Origin: Bacillota bacterium
Lineage (GTDB): Bacteria; Bacillota; Sulfobacillia; Sulfobacillales; Sulfobacillaceae
NCBI GenBank assembly: GCA_021784595.1
Contig: JAJYHT010000014.1
Location: 1 to 50,666, forward strand
Reading direction: 5' to 3'
Length of the DNA stretch: 50,666 nt
Shown here: one piece after another, positions 7,692 through 15,794 of the stretch
Numbering within the stretch: position 1 is the stretch's first letter
Layout: every line of letters begins with the position of its first letter
Notes under the pieces: model-generated
Told to the model about the DNA's origin: nothing
The model's input: the letters and a program-made list of their open reading frames with translations, nothing else
Databases searched by the model: none
Program-made: the position numbers and the translations under genes

Positions 7692-8968
7692 AGACGACTG
7701 AAGCTCTTTTGCACCGCATCTAAGGTCTGATCGATTTCCATTTCTTGATGAGCCGCTGACACAAACCATGCTTCAAAACGGCTAGGCGCCAAATAGATGC
7801 CTTGTTCCAGCATCAATTGGTGAAAACGTCCAAATAGGTCTTTGGAAGCACGGTTAGCGCTATCGTAATCTGTAACCTGTTCAGAGCCGAAGAACACCGT
7901 AAAACCGGACCCCACCCGGTTGATCGTAATCGGAATTTCGTGTCGGTTTGCAGACTCCGTAATGCCGATTTCCAAATTTTGTGCTAACTGCTCCATTCGC
8001 GCATAGGGATTTTCCTTGCGCAAAACTTCCAGAGTCTTCAACCCGGCGGCTGAGGACAGGGGGTTTCCCGCCCAAGTGCCTGCCTGAAACATTCCGCCTA
8101 ATGGCGCCACATATTGCATAATGTCACGGCGTCCGCCATATGCGCCAGCAGGTATCCCGCCTCCGATGATCTTTCCCAAGGCATAGAGGTCAGGAACCAC
8201 GCCTAAAAGACTGGCCGCCGCCCCATAGTGAAACCGAAATGCAGTAATCACCTCGTCGAAAATCAGTACGGCGCCCGCCTGATGAGTCAATTCACGCATC
8301 TCTTTTAAATAGCCCGGAGCTGGCGGCACGATGCCCATATTGCCGACTACGGGCTCGGTCAATACACAGGCCACGTTGTCGCCCCATCGGTGAAGGGCTT
8401 CTTTCAGTCGAGCCACGTTGTTGAATGGCAAGCTGATGACATCCTGGGTTACGCCAGAGGGCACTCCCAAACTATCGGCAGTTCCCACGGTGGAAGCCCC
8501 CGAACCCGCTTTCACCAATACCCCATCACTATGGCCATGATAGGTTCCTTCAAACTTTATCACCAATGATCGGCCAGTAAACGCACGAGCAAGCCGAATG
8601 GCAGACATCACCGCTTCCGTGCCGGTGGTAGTGAGACGGACCATGTCCAGTCCTTCAATAGCCTCTACCAAAACTTCTGCTAGACGAATTTCATTCGGCA
8701 CCGGAGTTCCAAGAATTGTCGCCTCAGCACTCGCTTCCTGAATCGCTTTAGTCACCTCGGGATGAGCATGGCCTAAAATGACCGGGCCAAAGGCCGCTAA
8801 ATAATCAATATAGCGGCGTCCCTCTACATCAATCATATAGGCGCCTTCACCTCGAGCCATAACAATGGGGGGATCACCACCCACACTGCGAAAGGAACGA
8901 GCCGGTGAGTTAACCCCGCCCGCAATCACTGCCTTTGCCCGATCAAACCAAGTCGATGTCAATTGCAA
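7682..8968 (-). CDS. hemL: Glutamate-1-semialdehyde 2,1-aminomutase
   Basis: 428 residues, full length for HemL, which converts glutamate-1-semialdehyde to 5-aminolevulinate with PLP/PMP in the C5 pathway to tetrapyrroles. Visible marks: GGVNSPARSF at the N terminus, TTGTEAVMSAIRLARAFTGR, GTYHGHSDGVLV, VLIFDEVITAFR with Asp238 for the PLP pyridine nitrogen, and YALGKIIGGG with Lys266 as the Schiff-base lysine. Initiation is at one of two nearby TTG codons (8968 or 8962); the second has better spacing to AGGGGG. No other heme genes lie nearby, so it is an isolated copy next to the accessory region. Confidence 0.95.
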   Translation of the reverse strand: MQLTSTWFDRAKAVIAGGVNSPARSFRSVGGDPPIVMARGEGAYMIDVEGRRYIDYLAAFGPVILGHAHPEVTKAIQEASAEATILGTPVPNEIRLAEVLVEAIEGLDMVRLTTTGTEAVMSAIRLARAFTGRSLVIKFEGTYHGHSDGVLVKAGSGASTVGTADSLGVPSGVTQDVISLPFNNVARLKEALHRWGDNVACVLTEPVVGNMGIVPPAPGYLKEMRELTHQAGAVLIFDEVITAFRFHYGAAASLLGVVPDLYALGKIIGGGIPAGAYGGRRDIMQYVAPLGGMFQAGTWAGNPLSSAAGLKTLEVLRKENPYARMEQLAQNLEIGITESANRHEIPITINRVGSGFTVFFGSEQVTDYDSANRASKDLFGRFHQLMLEQGIYLAPSRFEAWFVSAAHQEMEIDQTLDAVQKSFSRLRP

Positions 8969-9830
8969 AACCCCCTACAATGATATGTACTATTTCATCA
9001 TAACCACTTCTGTTGCCTTTGCCCCTCAACATATTATCAGCTCTCCGGAATTTGAGCAGTTAACGAAACGAAAAGTCCTATAGATCGAGGTAGAGCGATC
9101 GACAGACGCCACCTCATACGTCATGGGGATGTATAAGGTCCAAGTGAACAGCGCGGGGGTCACCTACAGGTTGATTTAATTGTGTATCGGCTTTTGTGAG
9201 TGATCAGCTCGGTTTTATGGTTGCTGTCATCAGAGGAGATTTGGAATTGTGTTGGATGGGTATGGCCGTTTGATTATTTTGCTGCGCTAGGGTATCCATT
9301 AGGAGTAGCAATGTAAACGTAAGGGGAGTGATTTTGGCCGCTACCAATCCCATGAGAGGTGTGTAAGTTGGCGATCCGACCAAAGAATGGAATAGAATTA
9401 TTGACTGCGAAGTCCTTATCATGTACGCACCAAAGCGGTTGTCCCACACTTGGAACAACAGGGTTATTTGGACGCTGCAGGAGTTAAACGATGATTGACC
9501 TTCATCTCGAACAACCCGGAATTTCACATGGATCAAGCACGCCAAGGCGCTAAGTATGGCTGGACTAGTATTGCAGACAGCTTGAAAAGCTTTTGGAACA
9601 TTGAGCGAATCTGATCAGGAGTATATTATGATCTCGGGAGCGAGGGAAAACCCTCTCAAGATTGTATCGTTGCGCATTCCAAAGCGGAAGACGGACCACA
9701 ATCTGAACCAGTGCATCTGGTTCCGACAGACCGCTCTAAAAACAAATAGAGGCCGTCAGAAAGCCGTGGCAGCAAGAAATGCGGATTCCTGTTGTTAGTA
9801 GAAAATACCGAGATAAAAGGAGCCGTGGAA
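8969..9830. other. Gene-poor segment at the accessory-region edge
   Basis: About 860 bases without a gene I can support. Only short frames are present. One plus-strand stretch around 9087-9180 reads through about 30 codons and a 65-codon frame lies at 9601-9798, but neither shows a recognisable motif or a good ribosome-binding site. They look like decayed coding DNA. No transposase motif or clear terminal repeat was seen. Confidence 0.4.
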
Positions 9831-10295
9831 ATGCCCTATGTGGTTGACTTTAAAAAAGTGTCTACGGTTGGTCTAGAGGCTTCACCTGTAGTACAAGCGC
9901 TTGCTGGGTTGCGTGCTAGTGAAGCCCGTTACTTTATGAACAAATATAATCATGAATTTACGGTTGTGCCAGCTCGCGAAAGCCAGGAGACCATTGATTA
10001 TGTAAACCGAATTTTGAAAGAAGAACGTGATCTTGAGTTTGCAGCCAAATCTTTAGAAACGTCGCGGTTTCAAGTGGAAAATATCAAATTTGCCTACGTT
10101 TTTTATGACAATGGTCTTGAGGTCAACGTCATGTATACCGTTGACGACCCTAAGAAGCGGGCCGTTGGTTTTAAGCTCTCTGAAGGGATGCAGGTACCTA
10201 AGGAATTAGAAGGAAAGTTTAAGTTTGCTAGGCAGAAGTCTATACTAGCGGGAATCATTCGGGGATCATTTTTTGTAATTAAAGGAGAATATTAA
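9831..10295 (+). CDS. Hypothetical protein, unrecognised family
   Basis: 154 residues starting MPYVVDFKKVSTVGLEASPV, with AAAAGGAG 8-9 nt ahead of the ATG at 9831. This start is preferred to an earlier one 13 codons upstream. The protein is soluble with no signal or membrane segment. It alternates charged and hydrophobic residues in a helix-rich middle (ETIDYVNRILKEERDLEFAAK), then a beta-rich stretch (FAYVFYDNGLEVNVMYTVDD) and a basic end (FARQKSILAGIIRGSFFVIKG). I do not recognise the family. The good start signal and sensible composition support a real gene, isolated among decayed DNA. Confidence 0.65.
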   Translation: MPYVVDFKKVSTVGLEASPVVQALAGLRASEARYFMNKYNHEFTVVPARESQETIDYVNRILKEERDLEFAAKSLETSRFQVENIKFAYVFYDNGLEVNVMYTVDDPKKRAVGFKLSEGMQVPKELEGKFKFARQKSILAGIIRGSFFVIKGEY

Positions 10296-10371
10296 AATAA
10301 ATGGGTATCCGGAATTTATAATTGATCACAGAACTTTCACCTCGCTGTCAGAGTGGCACATTTTAGGTTGA

Positions 10372-10557
10372 TCGGGGCAATGGTCGTGGTTAAGATTTTT
10401 GGCAAAAGAGGTGGGCCCAAGTCCACGTCTTAGTGTACTAACGCCCCCGAATCTTCTTGATTCGTACCATGAAGTAAATAGGTCCATAGAACTGATCCGG
10501 GAAGGACAGTTCTTGGTACAAGGCGGAAAGTGTGAGGTATCAATGCATGGGCCCTAA
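10372..10557 (+). pseudogene. Open reading remnant, no clear start
   Basis: 61 codons are open after a TGA at 10369 and read ...LAKEVGPSPRLSVLTPPNL, then LDSYHEVNRSIELIREGQF, then LVQGGKCEVSMHGP before TAA. The composition looks protein-like but there is no ATG and no ribosome-binding site; a GTG inside could start about 48 residues. It converges on the MazF-like gene and overlaps its 3' end. It may be the tail of a lost gene. Family unknown. Confidence 0.25.
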
Positions 10558-10899
10558 TTGGCACACGACAGCCAACTGCTCCTTGACGCTGTTCCAGTCA
10601 TCCCGGGTGAGCCGTCCAAGCTCTCGCAAAATCAGCGATTCGTGCACGGTGACCAGCTTGCCGGTTCGAAGCCATGACGGCTTGAGCAACCCGGCCTCCG
10701 ACCAATGATGCAACGCCATGTCCCCCGGTCCGTCATGCACTTGACTCGTGACCGCTGCTAGCACGATGTCGTGCGTGGCCTCCTGGTAGGACCGGCGGCT
10801 CACGACCACGGGCGGCCGTTTCTTAGAGGAGTCGAGGGAGGTAAAGGGAAATAATATAAGCACCACCGAACCCGAATCATAGACGGTCATAATCGGCAT
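10540..10899 (-). CDS. MazF/PemK-like type II toxin
   Basis: 119 residues. The PemK/MazF barrel is readable: GSVVLILFPFTSLDSSKKRPPVVVS (promoter-proximal beta strands with the conserved K-RP-VV step), then DIVLAAVTSQVHDGPGD, and LLKPSWLRTGKLVTVHESLI. Such toxins are endoribonucleases that cut mRNA at short motifs; the K-R-P segment and the T-S element belong to the RNA-binding active site. The gene overlaps the antitoxin gene by 23 bases, a classic TA arrangement. The start may be the ATG at 10899 or at 10890. Sequence is more like the PemK-like family than canonical MazF. Confidence 0.85.
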   Translation of the reverse strand: MPIMTVYDSGSVVLILFPFTSLDSSKKRPPVVVSRRSYQEATHDIVLAAVTSQVHDGPGDMALHHWSEAGLLKPSWLRTGKLVTVHESLILRELGRLTRDDWNSVKEQLAVVCQLGPMH

Positions 10900-11068
10900 C
10901 GCTTTCGTTATCCCAGAAGCTAAAAGCCGCCTCGGCCAGTTTCAGTCGGGCCCAATCGTCGGGCTCCATCCGAAGAACCTCACGCAGCCGCGTGAGCAGA
11001 CGTGCCTTGTCGCTCTCGGACAACGCGACGATTTCTTCGATGATGCGTTCGAGGCTGGCGGACATCAT
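10877..11068 (-). CDS. Antitoxin partner of the MazF-like toxin
   Basis: 63 residues: MMSASLERIIEEIVALSESD, then KARLLTRLREVLRMEPDD, with an acidic, aromatic tail (FSFWDNESDADYDRL). The N-terminal part forms an amphipathic helix pair of the kind seen in small TA antitoxins, and the acidic C terminus could wrap the toxin. Two ATG codons stand in tandem after AAAGGTGTGAG. It precedes and overlaps the toxin gene, which is the main evidence for its role. Confidence 0.75.
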   Translation of the reverse strand: MMSASLERIIEEIVALSESDKARLLTRLREVLRMEPDDWARLKLAEAAFSFWDNESDADYDRL

Positions 11069-11565
11069 CTCACACCTTTCCTGATGACTCTAACCACTAT
11101 TATAGATCACAGGAACCCTGCCCAGCCATGACTATGACCGGGAGCGATCACTCTCCCCGACGATGGCGTAACCGTCTCCCGGGGGGAGCGCATCAAAAGG
11201 AACGACCGCCCCGAAAGAGCCAACGAGCCTTCCCGGTCGATGGGTTACTGCACGAAGTAGCGTTGATAGGCTTGATGCCGTGTCTCGCCGCTTCCTGTTC
11301 GACAAGTGAGCCCTTTACTCGCCCCGTCACCCGGACCGGCGGGTCTCCCGTGACGACCGATGTGCTCCTCGCACTAGGTTCTACCGGGACATTTGCCCCC
11401 AAGAGCGCATGATTGCACTCGTCGAGCATTTGGAACGAGGCTAATCTTACGCGGGAGTTAGACGACGTCCCCATACGCCATGGCGGCGCAGTGAGTAATA
11501 GGCAGCAAACCCGAGAGCGGGAGGACCCAAATCTCGCGGGTGCGAGCCTGAAGGTCTGGCCGCGG
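11069..11565. other. Intergenic stretch between two TA modules
   Basis: About 500 bases. Long open frames exist on both strands here (a consequence of high GC), but their translations show no motif and they conflict with each other. I see no gene I can support, apart from possible remains of the region downstream of the DUF5615-like gene. Confidence 0.35.
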
Positions 11566-11814
11566 TCAATCGGGATTGGGAGTGGTGCGAACCCGGATTC
11601 GATTGTTGCTGACAATCCGAAGAGCGCCCGGTCTCGGGGGAGATTCGGCGGCAGCCAATAGCCAGCGGCGTACAGCGACCAGGACAGCGTCCAACAGCTC
11701 CGGATCGTTGATGCCTGAAATGGCCTCACTATAGACCGTTTCGGCATCGTAGCCGCTGTCCCGCAAAATCTCAGCCACGACGACCGGCATGTTTTCGTCC
11801 AGTTTGAACCGCAT
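11566..11814 (-). pseudogene. DUF5615-like PIN-fold toxin, C-terminal part lost
   Basis: 82 codons. The N-terminal half matches the DUF5615/PIN-like toxin opening: MRFKLDENMPVVVAEILRDS, GYDAETVYSEAISGINDPEL. The family should continue with a strand ending in an acidic active-site motif (an xLDLDF-type segment) and PPG. Here that part reads RRWLLAAAESPPRPGAL, so the active-site acidic residues are missing, and the end (NNRIRVRTTPNPD) is not family-like. A deletion plus altered frame is the simplest explanation. It directly follows its DUF433 antitoxin gene. Probably an inactive toxin. Confidence 0.65.
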
Positions 11815-12054
11815 CTAGTGCCCCTCGAGAGGCGGCAATGGTCGTGTGAGGTCTCGCGCCAACCATACGCCGTACGCGATGGCCGCATGCACATCGTCAG
11901 CGGTGAGCGCCGGATATTGGGATAGAATCCAATCTACCGGGTGTCCTTCGCTTAGGGCATCCAACACAATCGATACCAGAATCCGGGTGCCTTTGATGCA
12001 ATCCGCCCCGTGACACACCAACGGGTCGACTTGAATCCGGTCCAAATAGTCCAC
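11815..12054 (-). CDS. DUF433 antitoxin
   Basis: About 79 residues. The DUF433 helix-turn-helix core is clear: DRIQVDPLVCHGADCIKGTR, ILVSIVLDALSEGHPVDWIL, SQYPALTADDVHAAIAYGV. DUF433 proteins commonly pair with DUF5615 toxins. Two GTG codons stand in tandem after AAGGGGG; the second (12054) has 7-nt spacing and begins the family N terminus (VDYLDRI), so it is preferred to an ATG further upstream. The stop codon abuts the start of the truncated toxin gene. Confidence 0.85.
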   Translation of the reverse strand: MDYLDRIQVDPLVCHGADCIKGTRILVSIVLDALSEGHPVDWILSQYPALTADDVHAAIAYGVWLARDLTRPLPPLEGH

Positions 12055-12208
12055 CACGTGTCCCCCTTCCCAAGCCGTTTCATGCTTAGTATACAAATTG
12101 CACGAGTAGAGGTCATCTCACGGCTTCCCGAGCCGGTCTGGCATGGATTGTCTTAAGGCACACTCGCCCCCGAATGCCCCGTGGGTCAGGGCATGATTGC
12201 TTCGAATG

Positions 12209-12616
12209 CTAGATTTCTTGGACAGGCCGATACTTCTCCATATATTCGCGGAGCAGCATCCACCGGTCCCCTTCCAAGGCGTATACTTCGGTCACTAGGG
12301 CGTGCATGATCACATCGCCACCCAAAGAAAAGTCGATGCGCGATGACACCACACACTCACTCTCGCCCCGTAATCCCCATTCCCAGTCCGTGTACGCCCA
12401 CTGCGGGACTTTTTTCATTTCTTGTCGATAGTAGTGGTCCGCGGATGCGTTACCATCACGAATCTCTTGCGCGTTGTAAATCTCGTGGGTTCCCGCATTG
12501 CCTAGACAAAACACTCCCAAGTAGCGTTCTGAGATACCGGCATTGACTGTCTCTACGTCGCCGCGGTTCATTGCTTCCCGGTGCTGCCGTATCGCTGCTT
12601 GCGCCATCATTAACAT
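12209..12616 (-). CDS. NTF2/SnoaL-like protein (DUF4440 type)
   Basis: 135 residues: an N-terminal helix AQAAIRQHREAMNRGDVETV (typical of SnoaL-like folds), then strands with WEWGLRGESECVVSSRIDF and a final ...LVTEVYALEGDRWMLLREYMEKY. NTF2-fold proteins may be small enzymes or ligand binders; no catalytic set is clear, so function is open. Three in-frame ATG codons occur at the start after AAAAGGAT; the third or fourth codon (about 12610) has better spacing. It lies alone between the TA pair and a GNAT gene on the other strand. Confidence 0.7.
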   Translation of the reverse strand: MLMMAQAAIRQHREAMNRGDVETVNAGISERYLGVFCLGNAGTHEIYNAQEIRDGNASADHYYRQEMKKVPQWAYTDWEWGLRGESECVVSSRIDFSLGGDVIMHALVTEVYALEGDRWMLLREYMEKYRPVQEI

Positions 12617-12790
12617 TCATCCTTTTCTTTGGAAAATGTCGCATGTGATGCCATCCTAGAATACTTCGGTGTTCCTGGCACCTACCCATTCGGTTCTAAC
12701 ATTAATATAACAGAAGATTCGGCTAGGTCGCTAAACGGCACGTTACTCCCCCTAAGGATTGCTCTCATCGAATTCGTGACGTCAGCCCAA

Positions 12791-12864
12791 ATCAATCACA
12801 CAATCCGATTTCGCCTTCGCATGACGAAGGTACTTTAGAATGAGTGATCAATCACAAAATCCGA
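12791..12864. repeat. Pair of 18-bp direct repeats around a hairpin
   Basis: ATCAATCACACAATCCGA (12791-12808) and ATCAATCACAAAATCCGA (12847-12864) match at 17 of 18 bases. Between them CCTTCG (12814-12819) and CGAAGG (12825-12830) form a hairpin. The rest of 12617-13058 holds no gene. Function unknown; a binding-site pair or the scar of a lost element are both possible. Confidence 0.6.
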
Positions 12865-12994
12865 GAGCGCAATTGGAGATGCCCCGCCATTTTGAGACCG
12901 CTCACTCTGTTTTACCAGTGAGTCGGTCACCGTGATTGGCCGATCGACTGTCGTAGCAGTATGAGCGTTCATCTTGGGCTTCATTGCTCAGTGA

Positions 12995-13021
12995 TTGACT
13001 TTCCAATCCAGGATCTATAGT
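12995..13021 (+). promoter_or_regulatory. Possible sigma-A promoter of the GNAT gene
   Basis: TTGACT (12995-13000) and TATAGT (13016-13021) are separated by 15 bases, a little short, and lie 38 bases before the GNAT start codon. Confidence 0.4.
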
Positions 13022-13058
13022 ACACATGTTAGAATGCATTATGACCAGGAGGTGCAGT

Positions 13059-13469
13059 GTGAAGATTTCTTGTGCCACAGAGGCAGATGAGGAATACCTG
13101 CGCACCCAAGACCACCATCTTTTAGGGAGCTTACTCTCTACAAAAATAAGCCAACGCGAGATTTACGTACTGCGAAACCCCGAAGGGGTCAACATTGGAT
13201 GGCTGAGGTATGGATATTTTTGGGACAACACACCCTTTATGAATCTAATTTGGCTTGACGAACCGTATCGCGGTCGGGGCATTGGAAAGCAAGCGGTTCT
13301 CTTCTGGGAAACCGAAATGCAACAGAAAGGCTTTGACTTGGTCATGACATCAACATTGTCGAATGAAGAGGCGCAGCATTTCTATCGAAAGTTAGGGTAT
13401 CGGGATGCGGGATGCCTATTGCTGCCCAACCAGCCGTTGGAGATCCTGCTCACGAAAGTATTAGCATAG
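13059..13469 (+). CDS. GNAT-family N-acetyltransferase
   Basis: About 136 residues. The acetyl-CoA binding motif A is seen in FMNLIWLDEPYRGRGIGKQAV (R-G-x-G-I-G), followed by EEAQHFYRKLGYRDAGCLLL, the usual C-terminal beta-bulge region of the fold. GTG at 13059 lies 6 nt after AGGAGG, so it is preferred to an upstream ATG that would place the ribosome-binding site inside the gene. Substrate unknown. It is a plus-strand single gene in the accessory region. Confidence 0.88.
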   Translation: MKISCATEADEEYLRTQDHHLLGSLLSTKISQREIYVLRNPEGVNIGWLRYGYFWDNTPFMNLIWLDEPYRGRGIGKQAVLFWETEMQQKGFDLVMTSTLSNEEAQHFYRKLGYRDAGCLLLPNQPLEILLTKVLA

Positions 13470-13505
13470 GTGTCGTGCCTCAGTAAAACGAGCGCACACT
13501 AGTGC

Positions 13506-13682
13506 TTAACGTCTCAAATTATCTACTCTCGGGAGCAAGAGTCCCGTAAGAATTCCGGTTAGGAGCTCGGGTGTAGATTGGCGACGACCACGAGCCAGGT
13601 ACACCGAAGCGGTGGCGTCGGCAATGAGAATACCATTGTGGTCGTGGATGGCGTGCACTGTCTGATTGCGCGAGTCCGTCAT
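13506..13682 (-). CDS. Small hypothetical protein or gene remnant
   Basis: 58 codons from ATG: MTDSRNQTVHAIHDHNG, ILIADATASVYLARGRRQST, PELLTGILTGLLLPRVDNLRR. The composition (regular hydrophobic pattern, no stops, no low-complexity run) looks like real protein. No Shine-Dalgarno precedes the ATG, so it may be leaderless or a fragment of a larger lost gene. Family not recognised. It lies opposite the plus-strand genes on either side. Confidence 0.4.
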   Translation of the reverse strand: MTDSRNQTVHAIHDHNGILIADATASVYLARGRRQSTPELLTGILTGLLLPRVDNLRR

Positions 13683-13821
13683 TGAACAAGGTTACGCAAT
13701 ACCTATGGTATTATTGCCCCATAAGCAATACAAGGGGACTGGCGCCACCCTCGTCGTATTGATACATTTCCTAGAGTGGGGCATTTCTGAGATAGACCAA
13801 TTCTTGCAAGGGAGCGATAAC

Positions 13822-14367
13822 ATGGAAAACAGTAGTCTTCATAGCGACCACAAGGCGCACGTAGCTGCCACCTACCGCGAATATTCGGATGCAGAGGACG
13901 CAATCCGCAAGCTGCTTGACCGGAAAATACCGATTGAAAACATTTCCCTGGTCGGGAAAAATTTTTCTATTCATGAAAAACCTCTTGGTTACACCACCAT
14001 TGCCGGGGTGGCCAAACAAGGGAGCAAGTTTGGTGCCATTTGGGGCGGCATAATTGGCCTTCTGGTGGGATTTACCGTATTCTTCATGCCAGTAACCGGT
14101 CCCTTGCTCCTATTTGGTCCGATAGCCTATGCTCTGACTACGGCAGTAGAAGGCGCAGTCTTTGGCGGTTTGGCAGGTGTGCTGGTGGGCTTTGGGCTCA
14201 AGCATGACAAGGCGCTACAATTTGAAAAATCGATTGAAAAGGGAGATTTTCTGGTTGTGGTCAGCGGCGACGATGAGCTGATGAGCCAAGCTTACTTGGT
14301 ACTTCAGACCACCAACACCAGCGAACTCGAACGTTTTCAACCCGACTCCGATCAAACTGCGTCATAA
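13822..14367 (+). CDS. General stress protein 17M-like membrane protein
   Basis: 181 residues starting MENSSLHSDHKAHVAATYRE. The N terminus resembles the YflT/GSP17M stress-protein domain (ATYREYSDAEDAIRKLLDRKIPIENISLVGKN, shown here as the pattern Y-x5-A-x2-AI-x-LL). A glycine-rich double hydrophobic segment follows (about 75-130: IWGGIIGLLVGFTVFF, GAVFGGLAGVLVGFGLKHD), then a soluble end (KGDFLVVVSGDDELMSQAY). The ATG at 13822 has AAGGGAG 7 nt upstream and is preferred over an open extension of 52 codons. Such proteins are induced by stress; the mechanism is unknown. A hairpin (14383-14389/14400-14406) follows without a T run. Confidence 0.8.
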   Translation: MENSSLHSDHKAHVAATYREYSDAEDAIRKLLDRKIPIENISLVGKNFSIHEKPLGYTTIAGVAKQGSKFGAIWGGIIGLLVGFTVFFMPVTGPLLLFGPIAYALTTAVEGAVFGGLAGVLVGFGLKHDKALQFEKSIEKGDFLVVVSGDDELMSQAYLVLQTTNTSELERFQPDSDQTAS

Positions 14368-14941
14368 AAACGTCGCCGCTCGCCACACATCCTTCGATTT
14401 GTGTGGCCCACGAGACCTTAGTACTCGGCCTGCGTGGGAGCAGCACGCGCTGTAAGACTTTGTGCCGAAAGGACATCGACACGATAAGGTACGTAAAGAT
14501 CGCACATTATCATCCCGCGTTCGATATGACCCGGCAATAGACCAACCTCTGCTGCTCGGGTGGCGCGAGGAACCAGGAAGGGGGTGACAAATTTAGTCTG
14601 CAAGGATCAGAATTGCGAATTGGACCGCAGGCAACTAAGGTTTTTGCTTATTGATCATCACAAGGTGACTGCGCTTGCACCGGACATAACCACTATACTT
14701 TAGCGGCGACTGGCTTAGGGGGAGGTGGGAATGTGGCTGAAGGTGGTAAGGTGATCATTAAGGGAAAAATCATTACTCCTAACATGTCTGTGGCAAGAGG
14801 CCAGCAATTCATATAGACTCTGCTCCCAGACTAGGCCATTGATGTGCTCATCCCCCACACGTCCTCTGCATTAGTAGCCAACATTTAAAAATTGGGCGTT
14901 GGCCAAAGCCTGGTAAACTTGCCCGCCCATACCCCGCAAAA
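14368..14941. other. Gene-free stretch
   Basis: About 570 bases. After the hairpin CCACACA/TGTGTGG at 14383-14406 I see only short frames. A minus-strand 61-codon frame at 14418-14603 looks weakly protein-like (CDLYVPYRVDVLSAQSL) but has no recognisable family. Probably decayed DNA. Confidence 0.35.
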
Positions 14942-15520
14942 CTAATCTTGTGCGGCCTCAGCCTCACATTCGGCCATTGAATCAGAGAACCGAAAAATGT
15001 GGGTTTCCCCGAGTTTACTATGGTTTTTGGCCATTTGCACTGGAGCCATGTAGTCTATGGCACTTGCCACCAACACACGTTCCATGGCTGTCTCATCACA
15101 ACGAAATAATTTGCTGCAGTGGATGCAATCCAAAAAATATTTAGTGGGAACCTTATCACGTGCGATGATAGAAAAACCGCAACGAGCAAAGAACTCAGTC
15201 TGAGTCGTAAAGCTAATCACTTTGTGGTAACCTGCGGTCTCCGCGATATTTATCGCGTATTGCACCAGAGACTGCCCAATTCCCTGTCCCTGATATCCTT
15301 TAGCTACCGTGAGCGTCCGTACTTCTGCTACGCGCTCCTCTAGTCGATGAAGAGCCACCACGCCAGCAAGCTGATTATCCGTCACCGCTACCACCAGCGA
15401 CGGCAGTGAACGATAAAGAGACTCCATGGTACGCGGCAACAGTGTGCCATCTTTGACATAGTCTTGTATTAATGCGTGAATGATGGGTACGTCAGTTTGT
15501 GTCGCTAGACGGAAAAGCAC
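14942..15520 (-). CDS. Short ArgA-type N-acetyltransferase (GNAT)
   Basis: 192 residues. A GNAT domain at the start (MLFRLATQTDVPIIHALIQ) with motif A VRTLTVAKGYQGQGIGQSLV, then FFARCGFSIIARDKVPTKYF, then a Cys motif DCIHCSKLFRCDETAM. This last region is typical of the stand-alone GNAT N-acetylglutamate synthases (short ArgA), which acetylate glutamate as the first step of arginine synthesis. The Cys set (Cys-x2-Cys-x5-Cys) is common in that group. Start GTG follows AAGGAGGCATTATA. No arg genes lie nearby, so the pathway role is inferred from sequence only. Confidence 0.82.
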   Translation of the reverse strand: MLFRLATQTDVPIIHALIQDYVKDGTLLPRTMESLYRSLPSLVVAVTDNQLAGVVALHRLEERVAEVRTLTVAKGYQGQGIGQSLVQYAINIAETAGYHKVISFTTQTEFFARCGFSIIARDKVPTKYFLDCIHCSKLFRCDETAMERVLVASAIDYMAPVQMAKNHSKLGETHIFRFSDSMAECEAEAAQD

Positions 15521-15692
15521 TATAATGCCTCCTTATAAATCGTATAAATACTAATCCACCAAGCATACTTATGCAATCCGTTGAAGGGTTATTTCGAAAA
15601 TTTTATCTCAGAGTTTACCCTGCTACGATCCCTCCTGTTGAATAACTGATGCCATATCCCGCGCACCGCAAATCGCCCCGAGCGGGATCCAT

Positions 15693-15794
15693 CCGACCAA
15701 ACCCCATGAATACCATCCATATAGACCGACCGATGATCCCTAACCTCTCGCCGCGGGACCATAGAGGGCGTGTCATCACATGGGGTTTAGTCGG
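15693..15794. repeat. Long imperfect inverted repeat, candidate structured RNA
   Basis: The 16-base arms 15693-15708 (CCGACCAAACCCCATG) and 15779-15794 (CATGGGGTTTAGTCGG) pair with a single mismatch. Inside, GATGA with TCATC and CCTCT with AGAGG form two further nested stems around a loop containing CGCCGCGGGACC. The rest of the 15521-16252 gap shows only short conflicting frames. Strand and function are unknown. Confidence 0.55.

Noticed and set aside
7611-7769. 53-codon upstream extension of the spoVB-like gene
   Set aside because: It overlaps hemL, shows no family similarity and the internal ATG has a strong ribosome-binding site.
9204-9798. Transposase remnants in the gene-poor stretch after hemL
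   Set aside because: Short frames only, without DDE or HUH-type motifs or clear terminal inverted repeats.
11128-11412. 94-codon plus-strand frame between the TA modules
   Set aside because: Low-complexity Ser/Pro/Arg composition, no ribosome-binding site and conflict with an equally open minus-strand frame.
11193-11894. 233-codon minus-strand frame across both TA genes
   Set aside because: It crosses the DUF433 and DUF5615 genes in another frame, is rich in Arg/Ser/Cys and has no motif; a GC-driven shadow.
12791-12864. CRISPR array
   Set aside because: Only two repeats, with one mismatch and no cas genes nearby.
14383-14406. Rho-independent terminator after the stress-protein gene
   Set aside because: The 7-bp hairpin is real but no T run follows on the plus strand, so termination is not supported.
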